Shown: positions 1 to 8,343, counted from the stretch's first letter. The stretch is 64,000 nucleotides of DNA from an uncultured Christensenellaceae bacterium (GCA_910589015.1 CAJUSA010000002.1:1-64000); one strand, 5' to 3'. Made by a program: numbers and translations. Notes: a model not told the origin generated them from the sequence alone.

Positions 1-365
1 GTTAGAGCGAGAAAACGCCGAATTGAATGCAACGATTGAGAGCGAAAAGGCGTTGCAAATCGACTATACATACGACGATATTCGCAAGTGGTTACAGCAT
101 TTTCGCACGTTGGACTATACAAAGACGAAAAACCGCAAGGCATTGATAGATACGTTTATTTATCGCGTTTTGCTGTACGACGACAAAATGAAAGTGCTTT
201 TCAATCTGAAAAGCGGACAAAAGAACGAACTGCTTTTGAACTTGATTTTTCCCGATTACCCAGACGGGAACGGCGGCGAAAACGAGAGCGCGGACGAAAA
301 TAGCGTAAAAGAAAAAGAAACCGAAAACTCGGTTTCTCAATCTGGGTGTTCGTATACCCCTGTTA
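1..365 (+). CDS. Serine recombinase, C-terminal fragment (5' end outside window)
   Basis: The translation from base 2 has a coiled-coil-like stretch followed by a segment with KALIDTFIYRV and LYDDKMKVLFNLK. This resembles the C-terminal end of large serine recombinases (resolvase/invertase superfamily), where such an end typically follows the zinc-ribbon and coiled-coil domains. The catalytic N-terminus would lie left of the window. The tail after about residue 85 is charged and low-complexity. No stop codon occurs before the tRNA-Leu gene: the frame stays open through the antisense of the tRNA and joins polA in frame. I infer an integrated element whose recombinase gene lies at the 3' end of the tRNA, so its natural stop may be displaced. 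The family call rests on a short C-terminal piece only. Confidence 0.55.
304..337 (-). terminator. Intrinsic terminator downstream of tRNA-Leu(CAA)
   Basis: Read on the minus strand, GAAACCG and CGGTTTC form a 7-bp stem around a six-base loop and are followed by a T-rich tract. It lies about 30 bases past the tRNA 3' end. It is inside the open frame of the recombinase on the other strand. Confidence 0.6.
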
Positions 366-452
366 TGGTGCCGGTGATCGGGGTCGAACCGATACGGTAT
401 TTCTACCACAGGATTTTGAGTCCAGCGCGTCTGCCAATTCCACCACACCGGC
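366..452 (-). tRNA. tRNA-Leu(CAA)
   Basis: The minus strand folds as a type II tRNA: acceptor GCCGGTG/CACCGGC, discriminator A, encoded CCA, long variable arm and T-loop GGTTCGACCCC. The anticodon loop CTCAAAA gives CAA, which reads UUG. The anticodon stem CTGGA/TCCTG has one internal T-T mismatch. The 3' end faces the serine recombinase fragment, as expected of a tRNA used as an integration site. Confidence 0.93.
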
Positions 453-509
453 AAGTAAAGAAATTATACAATATCCGCAGTAAAAAATCAAGCGATTTTT
501 CCGATATTC

Positions 510-538
510 TTGCAAAAAAAGCAAAAGCGTGTTACAAT
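510..538 (+). promoter_or_regulatory. polA promoter, probably giving a leaderless mRNA
   Basis: TTGCAA and TACAAT are separated by exactly 17 bases. The -10 ends six bases before the polA ATG, so transcription should start at or next to the A of the start codon. No Shine-Dalgarno sequence fits in front of the ATG. Confidence 0.65.
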
Positions 539-544
539 AAGAAT

Positions 545-3070
545 ATGGACAAATTGATCTTGATCGACGGCAACAGCTTGCTTAACCGCGCGTATTATGC
601 GATGAGCGTTTTTACGACGAAAGACGGACTGCCCACAAACGGTATATTCGGTTTCGTAAAACTTCTTTTGAAGATTATCGACGACGAAAAATCCGAATAC
701 CTTTGCGTGGCGTTCGACGTACATGCGCCGACTTTCCGTCACAAACGATACGAGGCATATAAGGGCACCCGCAAGCCTATGCCCGAAGAACTCGTCGTTC
801 AGGTTCCTATTCTGAAAGATCTGTTGCACGCAATGGGCGTTTGCACGGTGGAAAAAGCGGGGTTCGAGGCGGACGATTTGCTCGGTACGCTTTCGCGCAA
901 ATTTGGCGCGGAATGCCATATTTATACGGGCGACCGCGATTGCTATCAACTTGTTGACGAAAAAGTCAGCGTCTATTTCACAAAACGCGGCGTGAGCGAT
1001 CTCGACATTCTGAATCAAGCGAACTTTATGCAGAAAACGGGTTTAGAACCCTGGCAGATCGTCGAAGAAAAATCTCTCATGGGCGACAGCTCCGACAATA
1101 TTCCGGGCGTGCGGGGGATCGGGCCGAAAAACGCGCTTGCGCTCTTACAGCAGTACGGCAGTTTAGATGAACTCTATCGTCACCTTCCCGAACTTGCCGT
1201 GGCGATCCAGAATAAACTCATTTCGCAAGAAAAAGAGGCGCGCCTGTCGCACGAACTTGCGACGATCAAGACCGACGTTCCGCTTGATCTTACGCTTTCG
1301 GATTGCCGCATCGTGTTACCGTTTCCCGAAAAAGCGCGCGAACTGTTTGCAAAACTCGAATTCCGTTCGCTTGTTAACAGCGAATATTTCGCGGAAAATA
1401 AAAATATTGCGGTCAAAACGGTTTATTGCGACAGCGCCGCCGATTTTCCGACGCCGTTAATAGAGAGTAAACGTTTCGCGCTTACATTTGACGACACGGC
1501 ATGCCATATTTATTGCGATGGTACGGAATATATTTTCCGTTTTTCCGCCACGCTCGACGCCGCCTGCCTGTTCCCGCAAAATATCAAACCGATTTTACAA
1601 ACGCTATTTGCACAGGGGAAAGCGATTTTATGCGATCTGAAATCCTATCTGCATAAACTCGGAGATTTCGGTATACAAATCGAAAACGCCGAGGATGTTT
1701 CGCTTTTGCGCTATCTTTCCGATTCCAATCAGCGCCCGCCCGACGAAAAGGAATTTTCAAAGGATTTCGCTCTGCCCGATGAAAACCGCGCTTACGGGCT
1801 TTATCTTGCCTATGAAGACGCTTATAAGCGCATTGGCGGAACCGAAGGGGAAAAAATTTATCGCGATATCGAATTGCCGTTAGCGTACGTTCTTTACGAG
1901 ATGGAAAAGACGGGCGTGCACGTCGATACGGGCAAGTTCGACGAATTTTCCGAGAAGTTCAACAAGGAAATTGCCTCTCTTTCCGAAAAAATCTTCGCCA
2001 TCGCGGGGGAGCGGTTTAACCTGAAATCGCCCTTCAAACTTTCGGAAATCCTCTTCGAAAAGCTCGGTTATGATAAACAGGGCGCCAAAAAGAATATACG
2101 CGAGGGCTATTCCACCAGTGCGGAAGTGCTCGAACGGCTCGCCGAAAAACACGAGATCGCGCGCCATGTACTGCGCTATCGTGAGTTGCAGAAACTGAAG
2201 TCGGCTTACGTCGACGGAATCCGCACGCTCGTAAAAGGCGGCGTCGTGCATACGACGTATAACCAGACGGCGACGACAACGGGCAGACTTTCGAGCGAAA
2301 AACCCAACTTACAGAACATTCCCGTGCGCACCGAAGAGGGCAGAGAACTGCGTAAACTCTTTATCGCAAGCGAAGGACACATTCTGATCGACGCCGATTA
2401 TTCGCAGATCGAGTTGCGTCTGTTAGCCCACTGTTCGGGTTGCAAGGAACTGATCCGTGCCTATAACGCACAAGAGGACGTGCATGCCGCCACTGCTGCC
2501 GCGATTTTCGGCGTATCGCTTAACGAGGTAACGGGCACCATGCGCCGTCGCGCCAAAACTATCAACTTCGGCGTGATTTACGGCATGAGCAATTTCGGGC
2601 TATCCAAAGATTTGGGCTGTTCCTTGCAGGAAGCGCAGGATTTTATCGACAAATATTTTGCGCTGCATCCCGAAGTCAAACAATATATGGAAGCGAACGT
2701 CGCCAAAGCCAAAACGGATGGATATGTTACAACCATTCTCGGGCGCAAACGTTATATCCCCGAGATTCGCTCGTCCACCTATAACGTGCGTATGTTCGGC
2801 GAACGCGCCGCCATGAATATGCCGTTGCAGGGCAGCGCGGCGGATATTATCAAGATCGCCATGCTGCGCGTGAGCGAGCGGCTCAAGCGCGAAGGGCTGC
2901 GCGCCAAACTCGTCTTGCAGGTGCACGATGAATTGTTGCTCGACGCACCTGCGGAAGAACGAGAACAGGCGGAAACGGTATTAAAAGAAGAAATGGAACG
3001 CGCGGCGGAACTTTCCGTTCCGTTAACGGTGCAAATCGCTTCGGGAAAGAGTTGGTATGAAACAAAATAA
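545..3070 (+). CDS. polA: DNA polymerase I
   Basis: The product is 841 residues. It fills gaps and removes primers or damaged DNA during replication and repair. The N-terminal 5'-3' exonuclease (about residues 1-290) shows LILIDGNSLLNRAYYA, the GDRDCYQL region and GDSSDNIPGVRGIGPK. The middle 3'-5' exonuclease-like domain lacks the DxE of the proofreading site (it reads FALTFDD), as in Bacillus-type Pol I, so it is probably inactive. The polymerase domain has motif A (DYSQIELRLLAHCSG), motif B (RRAKTINFGVIYG) and motif C (VHDELLLD). I chose the ATG at 545, where the Pol I homology begins. The same frame is open further upstream through the tRNA antisense, but that part belongs to the recombinase. 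coaE overlaps the 3' end. Confidence 0.97.
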   Translation: MDKLILIDGNSLLNRAYYAMSVFTTKDGLPTNGIFGFVKLLLKIIDDEKSEYLCVAFDVHAPTFRHKRYEAYKGTRKPMPEELVVQVPILKDLLHAMGVCTVEKAGFEADDLLGTLSRKFGAECHIYTGDRDCYQLVDEKVSVYFTKRGVSDLDILNQANFMQKTGLEPWQIVEEKSLMGDSSDNIPGVRGIGPKNALALLQQYGSLDELYRHLPELAVAIQNKLISQEKEARLSHELATIKTDVPLDLTLSDCRIVLPFPEKARELFAKLEFRSLVNSEYFAENKNIAVKTVYCDSAADFPTPLIESKRFALTFDDTACHIYCDGTEYIFRFSATLDAACLFPQNIKPILQTLFAQGKAILCDLKSYLHKLGDFGIQIENAEDVSLLRYLSDSNQRPPDEKEFSKDFALPDENRAYGLYLAYEDAYKRIGGTEGEKIYRDIELPLAYVLYEMEKTGVHVDTGKFDEFSEKFNKEIASLSEKIFAIAGERFNLKSPFKLSEILFEKLGYDKQGAKKNIREGYSTSAEVLERLAEKHEIARHVLRYRELQKLKSAYVDGIRTLVKGGVVHTTYNQTATTTGRLSSEKPNLQNIPVRTEEGRELRKLFIASEGHILIDADYSQIELRLLAHCSGCKELIRAYNAQEDVHAATAAAIFGVSLNEVTGTMRRRAKTINFGVIYGMSNFGLSKDLGCSLQEAQDFIDKYFALHPEVKQYMEANVAKAKTDGYVTTILGRKRYIPEIRSSTYNVRMFGERAAMNMPLQGSAADIIKIAMLRVSERLKREGLRAKLVLQVHDELLLDAPAEEREQAETVLKEEMERAAELSVPLTVQIASGKSWYETK

Positions 3071-3632
3071 ACGCGTCGCCGTAACGGGCGGCATTGGCAG
3101 CGGAAAGTCTTCTTTGCTGGCGATTTTTCGGGAAATGGGCTATACCGTCGTTTCATGCGATGAGGTATCCGCGCGTCTTTGGGAAGACGGCGCTTATCGC
3201 AAAGAACTTGCGCAACTTTTTCCTGACTGTGTGCTGAACGGTCAATTAAATAAATCGGTGCTGTCGGCGCTAGTCTTTGCCGACGACCTGGCGCGCGAAA
3301 AACTGAACGCTTTTTCACATCCTTATATTCTTCGCCGCGTTCTCGAAAACATGAAAGAGGGACTCTGCTTTGCGGAAGTGCCGTTGCTCTTCGAAGGCGG
3401 TTACGAAGGTCTGTTCGACGCTGTGATCGCTGTCAGAAGAAAACGGGAAACGCGGATCGCCGCCGTGCGAACGCGAAGCGGCTTATCGCGCGAAGAAGTC
3501 GAACAGCGCATGCGGTGCCAGTTCGACGAATCGAACCTCGAAGAAAAAAATTGCATGATCGTGCAGAACGACGGTAATTTGCATGACCTTCATGACGCCG
3601 CGAAAGAAATCATAAAAAAACTCGATTTCTGA
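3057..3632 (+). CDS. coaE: Dephospho-CoA kinase
   Basis: The product is 191 residues, a normal family length. It phosphorylates the ribose 3'-OH of dephospho-CoA in the last step of CoA synthesis, in the cytoplasm. The P-loop GGIGSGKSSLL lies at residues 11-21, and the family signatures around VVSCDEVSARLW and VPLLFEGG are present. It overlaps the end of polA by 14 bases in another frame. The polA-coaE order is common in Firmicutes, often with mutM between them, which is absent here. Translation is probably coupled to polA. Confidence 0.93.
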   Translation: MKQNKRVAVTGGIGSGKSSLLAIFREMGYTVVSCDEVSARLWEDGAYRKELAQLFPDCVLNGQLNKSVLSALVFADDLAREKLNAFSHPYILRRVLENMKEGLCFAEVPLLFEGGYEGLFDAVIAVRRKRETRIAAVRTRSGLSREEVEQRMRCQFDESNLEEKNCMIVQNDGNLHDLHDAAKEIIKKLDF

Positions 3633-3673
3633 ACGGGAAAGTTTTTACAAAGTATCGCATACTGTTAAACGAT

Positions 3674-4202
3674 ATGGATAAGCGGAAATCAATCCCGATC
3701 GTCATAACAGTTGCAATACTTTTTTTTGCCGCTTTTTTTTTTCGGAATAAGAGCGGCATTTCCGCGCCGGTACGGCAATGCGGCACAGCAAAGCGGCGTC
3801 GAACCGTCGCTCGTTTACGCCGTCATGAAAGTCGAAAGCGGCTTCGACGAACATGCGAAAAGTCGGGCGGGGGCAATCGGTTTGATGCAACTGAAACCTT
3901 CCACGGCGGAATTTATCTGCGGGCGGTTCAATATACCGTTCGAGGCAAGCCGCCTCGAAGAAGGGGAATACAACGCGATCCTCGGTTGCACATATCTAAA
4001 ATATTTGATTGATAAATTTGAAATTACGGAAACAGTGCTCGCCGCTTACAATGCGGGCGAGGGCACGGTTTCCAAATGGTTGGAAGAAAAAGCATATTCC
4101 GACGACGGAAAACGGTTGAAAAGCATACCATACAAGGAAACGCGGCAATATGTAAAAAAAGTTTTGCGTTGCCGCAAAATTTACGAAATTTTATACCGGT
4201 AA
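3674..4202 (+). pseudogene. Lytic transglycosylase (SLT domain), frameshifted in a T10 run
   Basis: The frame starting at 3674 encodes a signal-anchor (SIPIVITVAILFFAAFFF) but then runs into unrelated sequence. The SLT domain lies in another frame from about 3711. It has SLVYAVMKVESGFDEHA with the catalytic Glu of the VES motif, GAIGLMQLKPSTAEF and VLAAYNAGEGTV, all family signatures. Removing one T from the ten-T run at about 3733-3742 joins the two parts into one protein of about 175 residues. The product would be a membrane-anchored murein-cleaving enzyme. The break may be a real off state, slippage-dependent expression or a sequencing error in the homopolymer. The gap to coaE is 41 bases. 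Confidence 0.8.
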
Positions 4203-4231
4203 CATAGGAATAAATTAATAAATTTATTTGC

Positions 4232-4260
4232 TTGACCTATCCGTTTATTTTTGCTATACT
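4232..4260 (+). promoter_or_regulatory. Sigma-A-type promoter of the hotdog thioesterase gene
   Basis: TTGACC and TATACT are separated by 17 bases. The expected start near 4267 leaves a short leader of about 23 bases to the ATG at 4291. Confidence 0.7.
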
Positions 4261-4290
4261 ATGTTCCGATGAAACTACAGAGATTCGAAT

Positions 4291-4794
4291 ATGAAGGTCA
4301 TCGGAAAACAAAAAAACAGTAAAATGTGTATCATGTGCGGACTTGATAACGAGTACGGCGTACGCGCTCCGTTTTATAATATGGAAGACGGCAGCGTTAT
4401 GACGGTTTTTTCCTATCGTGAACAGCACCAAAGCTATCCGGGAAGAGTCCACGGCGGACTGATCACAAGTATGCTTGATGAAATGGGGCTTCGTGCGTTA
4501 TGGGCAAAAGAGTTATCGGAAAAAAGCTTCGGCGTTACCACCTCGCTGGAAACAAAATACAGAAAACCCGTACCGTATAACGAAACGATCATCGGCAAGG
4601 GCATGATCGTAAAAGACACGCCGCGATTTTGCACGGCAGACGTTGCGCTTTACGACAAACACGGCGCGATATTGGCAAACGGTACGGTGCACTATATAAA
4701 GCTGGACGTTACGAAAATTGCGGATAATATTTCCGCACACGAAGAAATGTGTTACCTTATCGAAGACGGGGTGACGGAAATCAATTTCGAGTAG
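4291..4794 (+). CDS. Hotdog-fold thioesterase (PaaI/YigI-like)
   Basis: The product is 167 residues. The HGG-containing core helix (GRVHGGLITSMLDEMGLRAL) is the hallmark of hotdog acyl-CoA thioesterases and carries the usual acidic residue. The strand with ETKYRKPVPYNETIIGKG is also typical. The N-terminus has a CIMCGLDN segment with two cysteines, seen in some Firmicutes homologues. Substrate is unknown, probably an acyl- or aryl-CoA in the cytoplasm. It is a single-gene unit between a promoter at 4232 and a terminator at 4829. Confidence 0.8.
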   Translation: MKVIGKQKNSKMCIMCGLDNEYGVRAPFYNMEDGSVMTVFSYREQHQSYPGRVHGGLITSMLDEMGLRALWAKELSEKSFGVTTSLETKYRKPVPYNETIIGKGMIVKDTPRFCTADVALYDKHGAILANGTVHYIKLDVTKIADNISAHEEMCYLIEDGVTEINFE

Positions 4795-4828
4795 AGCAGT
4801 TCAAGCCGTGCGCAGAAAATCAGAATAA

Positions 4829-4872
4829 CGATAAGGCAGGTAGAGCCGAAAACTCTACCTGCCTTATTTTTG
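4829..4872 (+). terminator. Intrinsic terminator after the thioesterase gene
   Basis: A 15-bp perfect stem (4831-4845 with 4853-4867) with a seven-base loop is followed by TTTTT. The complement also carries a short T run, so it may act on both strands. Confidence 0.85.
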
Positions 4873-4889
4873 CGCCTTAAACGCTTCTA

Positions 4890-4938
4890 TAAAAAATAGC
4901 CCGAACGTTCTTTTTACGGTAAAGAAGTTCAAGCTATT
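4890..4938 (-). terminator. Terminator downstream of tRNA-Leu(AAG)
   Basis: On the minus strand an imperfect long hairpin (AATAGC...GCTATT with inner GAAC/GTTC pairs) is followed by TTTTTTAT. It starts a few bases beyond the tRNA CCA end. Confidence 0.65.
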
Positions 4939-4944
4939 AAGACT

Positions 4945-5029
4945 TGGTGCGGTCGACAGGAATTGAACCTGCATGGAGTTACCCACAAGATCCTTAGTCT
5001 TGCGCGTCTGCCAGTTCCGCCACGACCGC
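4945..5029 (-). tRNA. tRNA-Leu(AAG)
   Basis: The minus strand gives acceptor GCGGTCG/CGACCGC, discriminator A, encoded CCA, a long variable arm and T-arm CAGGTTCAATTCCTG. The anticodon stem CAAGA/TCTTG is fully paired, and the loop CTAAGGA reads anticodon AAG (codon CUU). An A at wobble position 34 is unusual for bacterial tRNAs other than Arg(ACG) and implies inosine modification. Confidence 0.9.
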
Positions 5030-5286
5030 ATATATTCCGCTCACGTTTCGCAAGCTTTGTTATTTTAACTCATTACAAAAGAAATGTCAAGTTTTATTCA
5101 TGCTTAAAATCATATTTTTTTGAAAAATATCAAAATTTTATTCTTTCGTATCGTCGGCTATGTTTTTGGTAAGCATTCTATGAAACAGAGGGGCTTTTTT
5201 CTATCAATACCGTAAAAATTTGGGGATTTTTGTGGAAAGAAGGGCGTTATAATAATATTATCGAATATAAGGAAAGTAGGATTGTT

Positions 5287-5469
5287 ATGGCAAAATTAAT
5301 GATTGAAGACATCGTGAAACGGTATCCGCACTTACCGCGGGTGATGAAAGAAAATCGAGTTCATACCTCAAATACGACAAAGGTATTTCAGATCATCGAC
5401 GACATCAACTGTTGCATCTGTCCGGAAATGGTTGCATGCGAAAACATTTTCAACGAAGGAATTGCATAA
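5287..5469 (+). CDS. Small protein of unknown function (60 aa)
   Basis: I do not recognise a named family with confidence. The product starts MAKLMIEDIVKRYPHL and has a CCICPEM segment near the C-terminus (Cys-Cys-x-Cys), which could bind metal. The start at 5287 follows AAAGTAGG with suitable spacing, and a TATAAT sits upstream at 5248. The stop overlaps the start of the next gene (TAATG), so the two are probably translated together. An in-frame ATG upstream at 5230 precedes the TATAAT and is not a plausible start. Confidence 0.6.
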   Translation: MAKLMIEDIVKRYPHLPRVMKENRVHTSNTTKVFQIIDDINCCICPEMVACENIFNEGIA

Positions 5470-5684
5470 TGGCAGAACTGACCGCAAGCGAAACACTGAA
5501 CTACCTGATCGAATTGCTGACTTCTTATCTGGAAGAATGCAAGGAAGCCAAAACAACCGATAAAGACCGCTTTGCTTACGGGGCTAAAATTGCGTATACG
5601 GAATGTTTGGAAATCGTGCAACACTGGAAAAACGCTCGTTTCTGCGGACTTGATTTCAATGTGGAAGAACGATATCCGTTATAA
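5469..5684 (+). CDS. Small conserved hypothetical protein (71 aa)
   Basis: The ATG at 5469 overlaps the stop of the preceding gene (TAATG), indicating translational coupling. The protein is acidic and largely helical (TASETLNYLIELLTSYLEE) and ends in GLDFNVEERYPL. I believe similar short proteins occur in other Clostridia, but I cannot name a function. No transmembrane segment or catalytic motif is visible. Confidence 0.65.
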   Translation: MAELTASETLNYLIELLTSYLEECKEAKTTDKDRFAYGAKIAYTECLEIVQHWKNARFCGLDFNVEERYPL

Positions 5685-5753
5685 CAAATTAATTTGACAT
5701 TTTTTTTCTTTTGCGTTACAATAGAAAAAAATTCTGAATAGGGAAAATACTTT

Positions 5754-5787
5754 CGAAAAGAAAATACCTTGCCTTTTAGCAAGGTAT
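5754..5787 (-). terminator. Terminator downstream of tRNA-Trp
   Basis: On the minus strand ATACCTTGC and GCAAGGTAT form a 9-bp stem followed by TTTCTTTTC. It begins seven bases past the tRNA-Trp CCA end. Confidence 0.85.
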
Positions 5788-5793
5788 CTGTTA

Positions 5794-5868
5794 TGGCAGG
5801 GGAGACGCGACTCGAACACGCAACAGATGGTTTTGGAGACCATTGCTCTACCATTGAACTACTCCCCT
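5794..5868 (-). tRNA. tRNA-Trp(CCA)
   Basis: The minus strand shows acceptor AGGGGAG/CTCCCCT, discriminator G, encoded CCA, D-arm with TTCAATGGTAGAGCA and T-loop GTTCGAGTC. The anticodon stem ATGGT/ACCAT encloses CTCCAAA, giving anticodon CCA for UGG. Confidence 0.97.
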
Positions 5869-5949
5869 ATGACAAGGCAATATTATAATACCTTTTTCGC
5901 AAACTGTCAAGAATTTTTTAACGAAAAAACGCAAATGCGAGGAAAATTC

Positions 5950-6756
5950 ATGCAAACCTCTTCCCCGAAGTATCAACTCGGTATCATCGGCTGCGGCTTT
6001 ATGGCGCAAGCCGTTCTTTTCGGTGCAATCGATTCGGGTTTTCTTACCGCCGACGAAATCATCGTCAGCGATCCCGACGGTGTAAAACGGCAGGCAATGG
6101 AACAAAAGGGCATACATGCCGTCGACGAGAACCGTTCGGTCGCACAGAGCTGCCGTTATCTCTTGATTGCCGTCAAACCGCAAGCGTTTGAGAGCGTTGC
6201 GTGCGAATTAAAGGGCATTACGGTTCCCGTTGCGCTCAGCATCATGGCGGGGAAAAGCAAGCAGACCGTAAAAAATACGCTGTCCTGCAGGGCAGTCGCA
6301 CGGATCATGCCCAATCTTCCTTGCGCAGTCGGCGAAGGAATAACAGGTATCGACGCTTCCGAACTCGATCGGGAAAGTCGGGAATTCGTATTTCGACTGT
6401 TCGATGCGGTCGGCAAGACGGTTGCCGTAGACGAGCGCGAAATCAATGCCGTTACGGGTATTTCGGGCAGCGGGCCCGCATATGTCTATCTTTTTTTGAA
6501 GTCGCTTACGGAAGCGGGTATGGCGCAGGGACTGAGCGAGGAAAAAGCCGTCGCGCTCGCCTTGCAGACGGTTAAGGGTGGCGTTGCTATGGCGGAACGC
6601 TCGAATAATACCTTCGACGAACTCATCGCCGCCGTATCTTCCAAAGGCGGAACAACGGTTGCGGCCCTCGAAAGTTTTAAGCGCGACGATTTCAGCGGCA
6701 GCGTGGCGCGCGCCGTAAACGCCTGCGTAAAAAGAGCGGAGGAACTTTCGCAATGA
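5950..6756 (+). CDS. proC: Pyrroline-5-carboxylate reductase
   Basis: The product is 268 residues, the usual length. It reduces 1-pyrroline-5-carboxylate to L-proline with NAD(P)H. The N-terminal Rossmann motif is LGIIGCGFMAQA. The C-terminal signature region includes AVTGISGSGPAYVYLFLKSL and the SKGGTT stretch. The start at 5950 follows GAGGAAAATTC; an upstream in-frame ATG at 5827 lies inside the tRNA-Trp antisense and was rejected. The stop overlaps the rnhA start (ATGA), so the two genes form a small operon. Confidence 0.95.
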   Translation: MQTSSPKYQLGIIGCGFMAQAVLFGAIDSGFLTADEIIVSDPDGVKRQAMEQKGIHAVDENRSVAQSCRYLLIAVKPQAFESVACELKGITVPVALSIMAGKSKQTVKNTLSCRAVARIMPNLPCAVGEGITGIDASELDRESREFVFRLFDAVGKTVAVDEREINAVTGISGSGPAYVYLFLKSLTEAGMAQGLSEEKAVALALQTVKGGVAMAERSNNTFDELIAAVSSKGGTTVAALESFKRDDFSGSVARAVNACVKRAEELSQ

Positions 6757-7193
6757 AACAAGTCACGCTTTACACCGACGGCGCATGCTCGGGCAATCCG
6801 GGCGCCGGGGGCTGGGGGGCGGTTTTGCTCTTCGGCGAACACAAACGCGAACTTTCAGGCGGCGAAGCGAGCACGACGAACAACCGCATGGAACTCATGG
6901 CGGTGATCATGGGACTTTCGCAACTGAAATATCCTTGCGCCGTGGAAATTTTCAGTGATTCGGCTTACGTCGTAAATGCGTTCAATGAAAACTGGCTCGA
7001 TTCGTGGGAAAAAAGCGGTTGGAAGAAAGCCGATAAGAAACCCGTGCTCAACGCCGACCTGTGGCAGAGACTGCTCGCCCTCACCCGTGTGCATACCGTG
7101 CAATTCCGAAAGGTAAAGGGGCATGCGGATAACGAACTCAATAACCGATGCGACGAGATTGCCCGTGCGGCAATCCGCACGATTGGCTTATAA
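6753..7193 (+). CDS. rnhA: Ribonuclease HI
   Basis: The product is 146 residues. It degrades the RNA strand of RNA-DNA hybrids such as R-loops. The catalytic carboxylates are visible: Asp in LYTDGACSGNPGAGGWG, Glu in NNRMELMAV, Asp in IFSDSAYVV, and Asp in NNRCDEIARAA. The KVKGHADNELN loop is also typical. The start overlaps the proC stop by four bases. Confidence 0.96.
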   Translation: MKQVTLYTDGACSGNPGAGGWGAVLLFGEHKRELSGGEASTTNNRMELMAVIMGLSQLKYPCAVEIFSDSAYVVNAFNENWLDSWEKSGWKKADKKPVLNADLWQRLLALTRVHTVQFRKVKGHADNELNNRCDEIARAAIRTIGL

Positions 7194-7241
7194 TTTCGCC
7201 AAACGACGGATATAATACTATGGGGGCACTTCCGCATTATT

Positions 7242-8294
7242 ATGTCAGACAAAAAAGAAAAACAGGAAAACACTGTTTCCGTAACGGTTGCACATCTCGT
7301 CGGCGTTACCTTGGGCGCGATTGCGTTCGAGGTGTTTTATATTCTGTCGCTCGCGTTTTTCAGAACCGATTGGAAAGCGATATATTTTGTTCTCGCCCTC
7401 GTCGGCGGCACGGCGTTCAACATTGCGGTATTCACCGTGGACATCGTCTGTTTTTTTCTCAAAAAAGAAACGGTCTATAAATTCTGCATCACGGTTTATA
7501 TTCTGATGGTATTTCTGGCGGCTGGATTGTATGTCCTTTTGCGTACGGGATTGATGGAAGTCTTTCAGGACAAAGACAACTTCGAGGCATTTTTAGAGCG
7601 TTCGGGCAACTGGATGGTCGCGCTCTTCATTCTGTTGCAGTTTTTGCAGGTCGTCGTTCTTCCCATACCCAGCACGGTCACCGTCGTTGCGGGCAGCGCG
7701 CTGTTCGGGCCGCTTCTCGGCAGTATTTACAGCTTGATCGGCATTATGCTCGGTTCGCTCGTCGCCTTCCTCATCGGCAGATATGCGGGCTACCGCGTTG
7801 CGGTGTGGATGGTCGGCAAAGAAACGCTCGATAAATGGCTCAAAAAGATCAAGGGCAAGGATAAACTGTTGCTTACCGCCATGTTTCTTCTGCCCGTCTT
7901 TCCCGATGACGTCCTGTGCATCGTCGCGGGGATCTCTTCGATGTCACTCATTTATTTTCTTATCGTCATCTTCGTTTCGCGCGTGCTCGCCATTTTTACG
8001 ACAAGCTATTCGATCACGCTCATTCCCTTGAACAAATGGTGGGGGATCCTTACCTGGGCGATCCTTCTTGCGCTCGTCTTGGTTCTGTTTGTGTTCTTAT
8101 ACAAAAAATCCGACGCCATTCTCGGTTGGTTCGAAAAAAAATTCCACCGCGAAACGCGCATAAAGCATGCGGAACGCAAGGGTGATTTTCACATCGAAGT
8201 AGTCGATCCCGACGGAAACATCGTTGAAAAAGGGGTGGCAAAAAAATCTTCGAAAGAGAATTGCAAAAAGAATACGGAAAATGAAAATCTGTAA
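7242..8294 (+). CDS. VTT-domain (DedA/TVP38-type) membrane protein
   Basis: The product is 350 residues with several hydrophobic segments. Two N-terminal spans (about residues 15-35 and 45-70) precede a VTT (SNARE-associated) core with LPIPSTVTVVAGSALFGPLLGSIYS and FLLPVFPDDVLCIVAGISSMS. The family is thought to act in lipid or small-molecule transport across the cytoplasmic membrane; the specific role here is unknown. After the last span there is a charged cytoplasmic tail of about 65 residues with HIEVVDPDGN. It lies 48 bases after rnhA. Confidence 0.8.
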   Translation: MSDKKEKQENTVSVTVAHLVGVTLGAIAFEVFYILSLAFFRTDWKAIYFVLALVGGTAFNIAVFTVDIVCFFLKKETVYKFCITVYILMVFLAAGLYVLLRTGLMEVFQDKDNFEAFLERSGNWMVALFILLQFLQVVVLPIPSTVTVVAGSALFGPLLGSIYSLIGIMLGSLVAFLIGRYAGYRVAVWMVGKETLDKWLKKIKGKDKLLLTAMFLLPVFPDDVLCIVAGISSMSLIYFLIVIFVSRVLAIFTTSYSITLIPLNKWWGILTWAILLALVLVLFVFLYKKSDAILGWFEKKFHRETRIKHAERKGDFHIEVVDPDGNIVEKGVAKKSSKENCKKNTENENL

Positions 8295-8314
8295 AAAATT
8301 TTGTTAAATTTTCC

Positions 8315-8343
8315 TTGCTTTTTTTCGTGACACAGTATATAAT
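8315..8343 (+). promoter_or_regulatory. Promoter of the carboxyltransferase/sodium-pump operon
   Basis: TTGCTT and TATAAT are 17 bases apart. The leader to the ATG at 8387 is about 35 bases and contains AAGAGGTG as ribosome-binding site. Confidence 0.7.

Noticed and set aside
23..3070. A recombinase-polA fusion protein
   Set aside because: The frame runs antisense through a tRNA and a terminator. polA has its own promoter and an ATG where Pol I homology begins, so the joined frame is probably accidental.
7200..7225. Partial match to the 24-bp motif upstream of the VTT gene
   Set aside because: Only the last half (TAATACTATG) matches, and the TATTATG half is missing.
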